Shown: positions 53,068 through 61,248 of the stretch, in pieces
Layout: every line of letters begins with the position of its first letter
Numbering within the stretch: position 1 is the stretch's first letter
From: Sulfolobales archaeon
GTDB taxonomy: Archaea; Thermoproteota; Thermoprotei_A; Sulfolobales; NBVN01
Assembly: GCA_025058345.1 (NCBI GenBank)
Contig: JANXEN010000005.1
Coordinates: 24,758-88,757 of the forward strand
DNA: 64,000 bases
Direction of reading: 5' to 3'
Made by a program: the position numbers and the translations under genes
Notes under the pieces: model-generated
What the model saw: only the letters and a program-made list of their open reading frames with translations
Databases searched by the model: none
Told to the model about the DNA's origin: nothing

Positions 53068-54534
53068 CTAAGGATTAGCTGAGGGGTTTTTGTCCTCAAT
53101 TTTGACGTAGATGTTGATGATTAAGTCACCGTAGAGCCATTTAACTACACTTACTATAATTTCACGCCACTTCCTCAATAATTCAATGAAGTTACTTCCT
53201 GACGTTATCCAAAATAGTTGGACCATTAGAGAGCAATAGAGCAACGGCGTTAGTTGAACCATGTAAAAGCTGTATTGCGTTCTACTACCGATTATCCATA
53301 TTAATACGTACATTGAGAAAATGCCCCATACGTAGATCGAGGTCATACCACCATCCGGAAGCTTCTTAATCTTAGGTAATATAAATAAGGTCAAAGCGGT
53401 TGAGACTAAGTAAATAACGTTATTCCCCTTAGCGATTAAATCAGGTACCCACTCACCATTTACGTAATCGTAATGAAGTATAAAAGGGTTAGAGCCGATC
53501 AACCATTCCCAAGGAGCAGATGTAGGCGGCCCCGATAACGTTTTTATACTTAAATGCCATCTAACAGCATTCTCTACTGATTCTAACCACCACTGCTGGA
53601 ACCCCAGAGTAATAATCAACGGGGCTGAAGACACTATGAGGAAAGATAATGGAATGCAAACTAAGTAAAGGATAGCCTTTATGGGTTTCATACCGCCTTT
53701 AATCATGTAGTAAATGATGGCAGGCGCTGCAAAAGATCCAGTATATTTAGAGATGAAGGATAAACCTAGATTAGACGACGCTATATGAACCTTACGCTTA
53801 ATAAGCAGGTAGAGAGTGGTGATGGTGAATAGAGATACGTATATATCTAACATCGCGACTACACTTAACGACCTAAATAAAGTATCTAGAGATGTGAGTA
53901 ATGCCGCAACAAGCCCTAAATAACTACCTGTAGAACCTCCAATAACGGACCTAACCAGTAAGTATACTACTACCACTATAATGCATGATGCGGTGATTGA
54001 CGGAAATCTCCAACAAAGCGGTTTATCACCACACACAGCAATTGATGCAGTTATGAAGTACTTTCCTAAGGGTGGATGTTCGGTATTTAAGTATTGGGTA
54101 ATTCTACCTGAGTCTGGGTATCTGTAGCCGGGGATTACACTTACAACATTCGACATCCTTGATAATCTATGAATTATGTCTAAGTCCTTAACCTCTGCAT
54201 AGATTAATTGTACTTCCCGATAGTCCTGCTTCACTACCTTGCCTCCAGAGCTTAATATCTCGTGAATCACTAAGTAAGTGTTAACATAATCACTAAGTAA
54301 AACATTAATCCCTATTAAGCCATCATCGCTAACGTAGATTGGGGTCCCCCTAAAAATGTTGACAAGTAAATTCCTAGCACTACTTACATACCAACATTCA
54401 TCAGATATGTAGTCATTTATACGTACTGCGTGGTTATAGACGTTAACGAAGTGAAATACCGCAATAGCTAAGATTAAGATAGTGGGTAAAAAAGAAGTCA
54501 AAGCCCTCTTAATATTAACGCAAATACTTAACAC
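53068..54534 (-). CDS. PMT-family (GT39) protein glycosyltransferase-like membrane protein
   Basis: 488 residues. The first membrane helix is followed by ISDECWYV, with the Asp-Glu pair of GT39 and other GT-C enzymes. TEHPPLGKYFITASIAVCGD gives the HPPLGK motif, and about ten helices follow, with a loop containing HLSIKTLSGPPTSAPWEWLIGSNPFILHY. Such enzymes move a mannose or other sugar from a dolichyl phosphate to protein. The short C-terminal tail is basic. It has its own promoter region, as it is divergent from moeA. Confidence 0.85.
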   Translation of the reverse strand: MLSICVNIKRALTSFLPTILILAIAVFHFVNVYNHAVRINDYISDECWYVSSARNLLVNIFRGTPIYVSDDGLIGINVLLSDYVNTYLVIHEILSSGGKVVKQDYREVQLIYAEVKDLDIIHRLSRMSNVVSVIPGYRYPDSGRITQYLNTEHPPLGKYFITASIAVCGDKPLCWRFPSITASCIIVVVVYLLVRSVIGGSTGSYLGLVAALLTSLDTLFRSLSVVAMLDIYVSLFTITTLYLLIKRKVHIASSNLGLSFISKYTGSFAAPAIIYYMIKGGMKPIKAILYLVCIPLSFLIVSSAPLIITLGFQQWWLESVENAVRWHLSIKTLSGPPTSAPWEWLIGSNPFILHYDYVNGEWVPDLIAKGNNVIYLVSTALTLFILPKIKKLPDGGMTSIYVWGIFSMYVLIWIIGSRTQYSFYMVQLTPLLYCSLMVQLFWITSGSNFIELLRKWREIIVSVVKWLYGDLIINIYVKIEDKNPSANP

Positions 54535-54623
54535 CCTAATAACACTAAATAAGGAATTATATAGATGTTATATGAGGCTTAAATGCGTAAGTTAACGGAA
54601 GTAATTAAAATAAAGTGATACAT

Positions 54624-55898
54624 ATGAGGGAGAGGCTAGTAGGCTTTAAGTATTTCGAGAAGGTTGATACAGCTATTAGTAAGTTATTAGCAAACATCAC
54701 ACCAAATTTAGATGTCGTGGAAGTCCCGCTGAGAGATTCTTTAAACCGTATATGCGCTGAGGATGTAAGGGCACCGTTCGACATACCATTATTTAACAGA
54801 AGTGCTGTTGACGGCTATGCGGTAAAGTCATCAGCCACTACGAGTGCTACCCCCCATAACCCTGTATACCTTAAGTTACTGGATGTTATAGAGGCTGGTG
54901 TAGATATCAGGAATCTCAAACCGATAGGTGATGATGAGGCTTATCTAATATTTACTGGGGGTTTATTACCTGAGGGGGCGGATGCTGTAGTCCCTCTAGA
55001 GAATGCTATACGTGAAGGTGATAATGTTAGAGTGGTAAAATCCGTCTATCCATACGCTAACGTATCTAGAGCTGGTGAGGATTTTAGGAAAGGGGATGTC
55101 ATCGTTGCAAAGGGTACTAAAATAATGCCTTGGCATATAGCGGCAATAGCTTCTGCCAACATAACTAGGGTTAAGGTATATAGGAAGGTTAAGGTTGCTA
55201 TAATAAATACAGGCAGTGAATTGCGTGAATTAGGCGACGATTTAGGCTGCGGAGGTACAGTCAACACAACTGGTTTATTAATTGATGCCTATCTAAGACT
55301 CCTTAATGTCGAACCTGTATGGATCGGTGTAGTTCCTGACGACGTAAACGAAATTAGGGATGCGTTAATCAGGGCTTTGAAAACATCGGATGCTGTAATA
55401 ATTACGGGAGGGAGTTCAGTAGGTGGTAAGGACTTAGTACCGGAAGCTATTGAATCATTAGAGGGATCTGTAAGGATCTTCCATGGAGTTTCTATGAGGC
55501 CTGGAAGGACTGCAGGAGCCTATATAATATTCGGTAAGCCAGTATTCCTTTTCTCTGGATTACCGGTTGCGTGTCTAATCTCTTTGGAGGTTTTCCTTAA
55601 GCCATTCCTAAATAATTTAACAGGCACTTTAGACATACCTAAACCTGAGGTGGAGGGCGTCATGACCAGAAGGCTAGCTAATGAAGTTGGATTCACATCA
55701 TTTTATAGGGTAAGAGTCTGCTACTCAGATAGAGGAACCTACTATGTGGAGCCCTTAAGGTTAACAGGTTCGGGAATCCTTTCGACATTAATTAAAGGCA
55801 ACGGGATCTTAGTTGTTCCGGAGAACGTTGAAGGGATCGAATCAGGGGAGAAAGTGAAGGTTATTGTCGTAAATCCTATAATGAGATGTGACGATTAA
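54624..55898 (+). CDS. moeA: MoeA, molybdopterin molybdenumtransferase
   Basis: 424 residues from ATG 54624 (GTG 54615 adds three residues). Family segments seen are VPLRDSLNRICAEDVRAPFDIPLFNRSAVDGYAV (split over residues 40-75), FTGGLLPEGADAVVPLEN near 118, GGSSVGGKDLVPE near 275, and HGVSMRPGRTAGAYIIFGKPVFLFSGLPVACL. It inserts Mo or W into molybdopterin. With the MoaD-MoaE fusion it shows the strain makes Mo/W cofactor, although no cofactor-using enzyme is in this window. Confidence 0.95.
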   Translation: MRERLVGFKYFEKVDTAISKLLANITPNLDVVEVPLRDSLNRICAEDVRAPFDIPLFNRSAVDGYAVKSSATTSATPHNPVYLKLLDVIEAGVDIRNLKPIGDDEAYLIFTGGLLPEGADAVVPLENAIREGDNVRVVKSVYPYANVSRAGEDFRKGDVIVAKGTKIMPWHIAAIASANITRVKVYRKVKVAIINTGSELRELGDDLGCGGTVNTTGLLIDAYLRLLNVEPVWIGVVPDDVNEIRDALIRALKTSDAVIITGGSSVGGKDLVPEAIESLEGSVRIFHGVSMRPGRTAGAYIIFGKPVFLFSGLPVACLISLEVFLKPFLNNLTGTLDIPKPEVEGVMTRRLANEVGFTSFYRVRVCYSDRGTYYVEPLRLTGSGILSTLIKGNGILVVPENVEGIESGEKVKVIVVNPIMRCDD

Positions 55899-55982
55899 CG
55901 CCCTAAATTTTATAACTATTTGGTTTAGAATTAACAATACAGTTTAAAATACACCCCTCGTTTAATTCACTAGGTATGTGGT

Positions 55983-56765
55983 TTGAGGGTCTTAATATCT
56001 AACGATGACAGTTACTTAAGTCCGGGTCTCTACATCCTATATGAATCCATTAAAGACCTATACGAAGTTTTGACGATATCTACACAATATCCGAAGTCCG
56101 CAACTGGACGTGAAATAACTTTCAATAAACCCTTAAGGCTATATAAAACTAAATTTTCAGGGTATGAAGTATTCGTCACTGACGGCAGCCCAATAGATGC
56201 ATTACATTTAGCTGTTGAGATACTTGGATTTAAACCTGATTTAATTCTATCAGGTGTTAATGTTGGTGAAAACCTATCACTGCAACATATATTTTACAGC
56301 GGTACAGTAGGTCTAGCAATAGAGGCTGCATTAATGGGTATCCCTGCAATAGCGGTTTCGGCTGATGTATACGAATTTTCGGACTTCAATGATTCGAGAC
56401 TTCAATCACTTATCTCTAAATTCGTGAGGAATTTACTGCAGAACGTTAATAAGCTGGGATTCCCTGAAGGAGTTGATGTACTTACTATCAACATACCTAG
56501 AATTAATGAGTTTAATAACTGCTACAGAGTTGTTAAGGCTGCAAGACTTAGATGGAGAGCTAAATACAAACTAGATAAAGACGTTAGAGGCAACCCATGT
56601 TACTGGCTTCAGGGTGAACCAGGAATAACAGAGGTTGATACCGATGTTTACTTTTTTGAAAGAGAGAAATGCATTACAATAACACCGCTAACTGTGGATT
56701 TAAATGTGGAGTCTGCGACGATTAGGCAGGTCGATAAGTTGATCCACCATCAAGTGATTCAATAA
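55983..56765 (+). CDS. surE: SurE survival protein, 5'-nucleotidase
   Basis: 260 residues. The metal site ISNDDSYLSPG (5-15) differs from the usual NDDG by Ser for Gly, but both aspartates are kept. PKSATGREITFNKPLRL and SGVNVGENLSLQHIFYSGTVGLAIEAALMG (split over 95-125) match the SurE core. The family removes 5'-phosphate from nucleotides and other esters. The start is TTG 55983, as in MRVLISNDD. It converges with the archaemetzincin gene seven bases away. Confidence 0.93.
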   Translation: MRVLISNDDSYLSPGLYILYESIKDLYEVLTISTQYPKSATGREITFNKPLRLYKTKFSGYEVFVTDGSPIDALHLAVEILGFKPDLILSGVNVGENLSLQHIFYSGTVGLAIEAALMGIPAIAVSADVYEFSDFNDSRLQSLISKFVRNLLQNVNKLGFPEGVDVLTINIPRINEFNNCYRVVKAARLRWRAKYKLDKDVRGNPCYWLQGEPGITEVDTDVYFFEREKCITITPLTVDLNVESATIRQVDKLIHHQVIQ

Positions 56766-56772
56766 TATTAGA

Positions 56773-57336
56773 CTAACTGATTACCTCACCCAGCGAGTAT
56801 TTTGGATTTACTGAAAAGCCTGAATGAATAAGAAAACCATAACATGAACCACAATACTTGAACTCTTTAAAATCAGTATCGTAGATGCTGTTGCTGAATA
56901 CCATAACACACTTTTTGTTGCTACAGTGCCTCAACCCAAGCACGTGTCCAACCTCATGTAGGACTTCCTTCTTAACTCTAGTGATGAACTTAACCCCTTG
57001 AAGGCCTTCAGCCTCCTTCAACCTCTCTAAAAACACTAGAGCTACCCTACTTTTAGGGTCGGCTATGCCGAAAATGAAGTTTAGGCCTAAGACATACGCA
57101 TCCACATCCGCCAAACCCACTAAAATCGATGACTCAAGCCTCTTCAAATTACTTGACCACCGAAGGAGTTTAAATCCATCGTACTGCCCCCTATAGATAT
57201 TTTTATAATCCGACGGGACCTGCGTTTGGGGTAATATTATCACTTCTGATTGAAACACCTCAGTAATAAAGTTTTCAATAACGTTGATTAATTTAAGGTT
57301 ATAAAAACCGAGAGAGATCAGTTCAAAAACAGTCAA
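56773..57336 (-). CDS. amzA: Archaemetzincin
   Basis: 187 residues. The zinc site and the second, structural zinc site are complete: H127-EVG-H131-VLGLR-H137-C138, C143-VM, then C162-GS-C165, the AMZ signature HExxHxxGxxHCx4CxM...CxxC. The N-terminal half is the usual Rossmann-like AMZ domain. It is soluble, and its substrate is unknown in archaea. It ends near surE and starts downstream of the second Fe-ADH. Confidence 0.95.
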   Translation of the reverse strand: MTVFELISLGFYNLKLINVIENFITEVFQSEVIILPQTQVPSDYKNIYRGQYDGFKLLRWSSNLKRLESSILVGLADVDAYVLGLNFIFGIADPKSRVALVFLERLKEAEGLQGVKFITRVKKEVLHEVGHVLGLRHCSNKKCVMVFSNSIYDTDFKEFKYCGSCYGFLIHSGFSVNPKYSLGEVIS

Positions 57337-57382
57337 CCCTGTATATAACCTCTACATAGGTACTAAACTTTAATTAAAGTAT

Positions 57383-58537
57383 TTAGCTACTGTATACCTT
57401 AGCCCTCCCAACCATTGCCTTACGAACGAAGTCCTTAATAATGCCTTCATTGACTGGTGATGGGTTATTACCTATATTGCGTTTATACCCCATAACGTCA
57501 GATGCGATTGCATCTAACTCTTCTTCCTTAAACCCTATTTCAGAAACGCTGTCAGGTATTCCTACAGCATCCATAAGCTTACATAACTTATTTATGAAGT
57601 CTGAAATTGTTGAGGAACCTGTAACTCTTAGAAGTATGTTTAATTTACCTTCATCTAGGAATTTGAGATTATATTCAAGAATGAACGGCATCAGTAGCGC
57701 ATTAGCTAACCCGTGTTGAACGTTATGATGCGTTGTTAAGTAGTAACCGGCTGCATGCAGTATGGTTGTACCTGCATCATTGATGGCCATACCTCCTAAT
57801 GTAGAGGCTATATGTAACTTACCTTTAGCTTCTTCATCACCTTCGTAGGCTTTAAGGATGTACTTAATTATGTAATCAACAGCGATTATCGCTACACCGT
57901 CAGATATAGGTGTTGCGGACTTTGAGGTATACGCTTCAACAGCGTGTGATAATGCATCAAGAGTTGTCCAGGCCAGTAGCTTCTTAGGGATCTTCTTAAG
58001 CACCTCCGGATCTATTACAGCGACTTTAGGCAGCACAGCTGGTCCTGCCATAGTGTTCTTCCTCTTGGTACTTAAGTCGGTTATTATTGCATATCTAGTT
58101 ACTTCAGCACCGGTACCACATGTGGTAGGTATAGCAATCACCGGGATTGTTGAGCCCTCAACAACTTTAGGGAAGAAGAAGTCACTTACCCTACCTCCTA
58201 AAGACGTTAGAACTGAGATCGCCTTTCCAGCATCCATTGCACTTCCTCCACCAAACGCTACTATTGCGTTAATACCTTCGTCTTTAGAGATCCTCGCTCC
58301 CTTCTCACAAGTCTCAATGCTTGGGTTCTCCTCAACCTCATTAAATATGACATACTTAACGCCTGCGGAGTTTAGAGACTTAGTAATCACTTCATAGTAG
58401 CCTGTGACCTCAAGTAGATTGCCGGTAGTTACTACCAATACCTTAGAACCGCCTAGTTTTCTAACCTCATCACCTACCTTACTAATCGTGCCTTTCCCGA
58501 AGACAACCTTAGTATGAAGGTAATGCGTAAACTCCAT
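57383..58537 (-). CDS. Iron-containing alcohol dehydrogenase
   Basis: 384 residues, group III Fe-ADH. The NAD site VAFGGGSAMDAGK is near 94, the metal ligands appear in LDALSHAVEAYTSK and in HAAGYYLTTHHNVQHGLANALL, and PTTCGTGAEVTRYAII is present. It should oxidise a primary alcohol or reduce an aldehyde with NAD(P). It lacks the insert seen in the HOT-like enzyme at 22980. Its neighbour upstream on the same strand is the FAH-family hydrolase, 51 bases away, a possible two-gene catabolic unit. Confidence 0.92.
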   Translation of the reverse strand: MEFTHYLHTKVVFGKGTISKVGDEVRKLGGSKVLVVTTGNLLEVTGYYEVITKSLNSAGVKYVIFNEVEENPSIETCEKGARISKDEGINAIVAFGGGSAMDAGKAISVLTSLGGRVSDFFFPKVVEGSTIPVIAIPTTCGTGAEVTRYAIITDLSTKRKNTMAGPAVLPKVAVIDPEVLKKIPKKLLAWTTLDALSHAVEAYTSKSATPISDGVAIIAVDYIIKYILKAYEGDEEAKGKLHIASTLGGMAINDAGTTILHAAGYYLTTHHNVQHGLANALLMPFILEYNLKFLDEGKLNILLRVTGSSTISDFINKLCKLMDAVGIPDSVSEIGFKEEELDAIASDVMGYKRNIGNNPSPVNEGIIKDFVRKAMVGRAKVYSS

Positions 58538-58587
58538 CTCAATTCACCGATTAACCTTTTCATGACTGGATTAATAAGTTATAAGGA

Positions 58588-59568
58588 CTACTTAACGAAG
58601 TTTGTTAAAGTCCCTATTCCTTCGACTTCCTCTTCGATAACGTCACCAGGCTGTAGACCTTCAGGAGGGCCTGCAGGCGGACTCCCAAATGAGACTACAT
58701 CACCAGGTTCTAATGTCATCACCTCACTTAAGAACTCTAGAATTTCATCAGGCTTGAATGTCATATTACTAGTGCGGGACTCACCCTCAACGACACCATT
58801 CCTCCTCCTCAGAATTCTAAGATTATTTACATCAATTCCCTTCTCCTTGATTTCATCCATTGTGACTATCCAAGGCCCCATAGGTGAGAAAGTGTCAAAT
58901 GATTTAGACCTCTGCTGGTATATCACATGCCCAGGCTGAATGATCTCGATGTCATGTGCGGTTATATCTCCAAATAGAGTGAATCCAAAGACGTGATCGT
59001 AAACCCTACTTCTATCAACGTTCCTCATCTTTTTCCCAATCACCGCCGCGAACTCGTACTCGTGGAATAGTATACGTGATGATGTACCAGGCCACTTACC
59101 ACCCCTAGGTATGATGATGTAGTCTTTATGTCCGATCAACGTATTTACAGGCTTGGAGAAAAACAATGGGACGTCAGGCTTAAAATAACCTAACATAACC
59201 CTATACTCATCATAATTCAATCCAATACCTATAATCTTAGCTGGGTCTGGAACAGGAGGTAAAAACTTAACCTCACCTAAACTCCTAACTAAACCCTCCT
59301 TAAGAAGCTCACCTAAACTAAGTTTAGATACCCTCTTCAAAGCCTTATCAATTGTAGACTTAAATAATTGGACCCTCTCAATGACGTAACCACCCCTACA
59401 TCTAAAAACCGACCTAACAAGATCTTCAGCATCGGCAGGACACATACCTACATCATTAATAAATTCATTAGTTAATAATGCCTCCAAATCAATCAACAAC
59501 TCCTCAGTTAATACTATACCGTAGTGAGGTGTAATGGAATTACCAAATAAGTAGGACATAAACCTCAT
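58588..59568 (-). CDS. Fumarylacetoacetate hydrolase family protein
   Basis: 326 residues. The FAH core has KIIGIGLNYDEYRVMLG near 107, PLFFSKPVNTLIGHKD near 128, the metal acids in FHEYEFAAVIGKKMRNVD and GFTLFGDITAHDIE, then SKSFDTFSPMGPWIV and a C-terminal TLEPGDVVSFGSPPAG. The three acidic metal ligands are in place. These enzymes hydrolyse or decarboxylate acylpyruvates and 2-keto-3-deoxy sugar derivatives; the exact substrate is not clear. The N-terminal 90 residues are less conserved. Confidence 0.88.
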   Translation of the reverse strand: MRFMSYLFGNSITPHYGIVLTEELLIDLEALLTNEFINDVGMCPADAEDLVRSVFRCRGGYVIERVQLFKSTIDKALKRVSKLSLGELLKEGLVRSLGEVKFLPPVPDPAKIIGIGLNYDEYRVMLGYFKPDVPLFFSKPVNTLIGHKDYIIIPRGGKWPGTSSRILFHEYEFAAVIGKKMRNVDRSRVYDHVFGFTLFGDITAHDIEIIQPGHVIYQQRSKSFDTFSPMGPWIVTMDEIKEKGIDVNNLRILRRRNGVVEGESRTSNMTFKPDEILEFLSEVMTLEPGDVVSFGSPPAGPPEGLQPGDVIEEEVEGIGTLTNFVK

Positions 59569-59795
59569 TTCTAACCCAAATAAATAAGACCACTCAAATA
59601 ATATAAATACCTAAAGTAATAATCGGTTAATGCAGAAGATTTCCATGGGCAATTTATTCCAACAATCTCAAACATCCAAGAGGCCTTTTCTCAATTCTCC
59701 TCGCATGTACGGATCTAGAATCAGGAACCCGAACCATTACTAAATAACTTAAGTTAGGTAACCTTAACAGTTCCATAAATAGGTGTAATGTTATG

Positions 59796-59882
59796 TGGCG
59801 CCGGGGGCGGGATTTGAACCCGCGCGGGGGTATCCCCACCGGCTTAGCAGGCCGGCGCCCTACCGGACTAGGCGACCCCGGC
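59796..59882 (-). tRNA. tRNA-Ser(GCU), CCA encoded
   Basis: On the minus strand GCCGGGG (ending 59882) pairs with CCCCGGC before discriminator G (59799), and CCA follows at 59798-59796. The anticodon arm CCGGC-CTGCTAA-GCCGG gives anticodon GCT, reading AGC/AGU. A variable arm of the class II type is present, and the T arm is GCGGG-TTCAAAT-CCCGC. There is no intron. Confidence 0.96.
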
Positions 59883-59908
59883 CAACTCTATAAGGTATTT
59901 GTTTATGG

Positions 59909-59918
59909 GTTTAAAAAC
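59909..59918 (-). promoter_or_regulatory. TATA box of tRNA-Ser
   Basis: GTTTTTAAAC on the minus strand, centred about 32 bases before the tRNA's first base, in the position of an archaeal tRNA promoter. It lies in the divergent gap shared with dnaG. Confidence 0.5.
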
Positions 59919-60030
59919 TTCATTTCGTTTATTGCACCCATTACGGTTTATTTATAATTTTCGATTAGCTATCAATAGCTTATTTACCCTTTAATTAACT
60001 ACTATTGGGAAGCTCATCAGGTGTACGATC

Positions 60031-61248
60031 ATGAAGTACTTGATTAGGGCTAGGATGGAAGTCGATGGTAATGTAGATAAGCCTGACGTCATTGGAGCTA
60101 TATTCGGTCAGACTGAGGGTTTGTTTGGCAGCGAATTTGATTTAAGGGAGTTACAGGATAAAGGTAGGATTGGCAGGATTATCATAGATTCTAAACAGCA
60201 AGGCGGTAAGACCGTTGGCGAAATAATAATTCCTTCAAACCTTGATAGGGTTGAGACTGCTTTAGTTGCTGCGATGTTGGAGTTTGTTGATAAGGTAGGC
60301 CCTTACAACGCTAAGATTCAAGTCCTCAGCATTGTTGACGTTAGATTTGAGAAAATTAAGAAGATATCTGATAGAGCTAAGGAGATACTACATCAATGGT
60401 TTAAGGAGAAGCCTGTCGACGTTAAGGAAATACTTAACGAAATTGAGTCCTCAGTAAGGACTGCGGAGGTAACCTACTACGGACCTGAGAAATTGCCTGC
60501 AGGACCTGATGTAGATAAAGTAGACACGATAATAGTTGTAGAGGGTAAAGCAGACGTAGCTAACCTACTTAGATACGGTTATAGGAACGTAATAGCTATT
60601 GAGGGAGCTAAGGGTAAAATACCTGAAACCGTGGTTAGCTTATCTAAGCAGAAGACAGTTATAGCGTTTGTTGATGGAGACCACGCAGGTGACCTAATAC
60701 TTAGGGAGTTAATTAGGGTCGCAGAAGTTGACTATATAGCTAAGGCACCTGTAGGAAAAGAAGTTGAAGAGCTTACAGGTAAAGAAATAGCTAAAGCTTT
60801 AAAGAATGTAGTACCTATACAGACCTATCTACAGCAGACTGAGAAGAAGGAAGTAGCTGAAAAAACTGCAGAAACTGCAGCAACTCAAGCAACTGAGCAA
60901 CCACTGCCGGAGACAAATGTACCTGAAGTTGAGGGTACATTCACTTACCAAGTACCTCAAAACGTGGTTGAGGAGTTAAGGAAGTTAAGCGGTACTTTAG
61001 AGGCCGTTATATATGACTCCAACTGGACTGAGGTTGGTAGGGTAGCAGTTAAGGACTTAGTTGACCATATAGTTAAGTTAGATGGAGTCAATATACATGC
61101 AATAATTATGGATGGGATAATAACGCAGAGGGTAGTGGATGCAGCATCCGTTAAAGGGGTGAGAATAATTGTAGGTAGTAGAGTCGGAGTGATTTCCAAG
61201 AAGCCCGTAGGTGTGGCGATACTTAGTGCTGAGGAAATACTGCATTAA
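60031..61248 (+). CDS. dnaG: DnaG-type primase / exosome-associated protein
   Basis: 405 residues. The archaeal DnaG start KPDVIGAIFGQTEGLFG (17-33) is followed by a helical region, then a Toprim domain near 165-250: DTIIVVEGKADVANLLRYG, AIEGAKGKIPETVV and FVDGDHAGDLI, with Toprim Glu and the DxD pair. A low-complexity Glu/Thr/Ala-rich linker (near 270-305) and a C-terminal domain follow. It is found with the archaeal exosome and can synthesise RNA primers. AGGTG sits 8 bases before ATG 60031. Confidence 0.95.
   Translation: MKYLIRARMEVDGNVDKPDVIGAIFGQTEGLFGSEFDLRELQDKGRIGRIIIDSKQQGGKTVGEIIIPSNLDRVETALVAAMLEFVDKVGPYNAKIQVLSIVDVRFEKIKKISDRAKEILHQWFKEKPVDVKEILNEIESSVRTAEVTYYGPEKLPAGPDVDKVDTIIVVEGKADVANLLRYGYRNVIAIEGAKGKIPETVVSLSKQKTVIAFVDGDHAGDLILRELIRVAEVDYIAKAPVGKEVEELTGKEIAKALKNVVPIQTYLQQTEKKEVAEKTAETAATQATEQPLPETNVPEVEGTFTYQVPQNVVEELRKLSGTLEAVIYDSNWTEVGRVAVKDLVDHIVKLDGVNIHAIIMDGIITQRVVDAASVKGVRIIVGSRVGVISKKPVGVAILSAEEILH

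Noticed and set aside
52984..53082. 32-residue plus-strand frame between ppdK and the PMT gene
   Set aside because: The TATA-like run at 52958-52966 is too close to the ATG, the frame overlaps the end of the PMT gene and no pattern supports it.
59654..59839. 61-codon minus-strand frame ending near tRNA-Ser
   Set aside because: It runs through the tRNA gene itself and is rich in Arg, so it is a chance frame.
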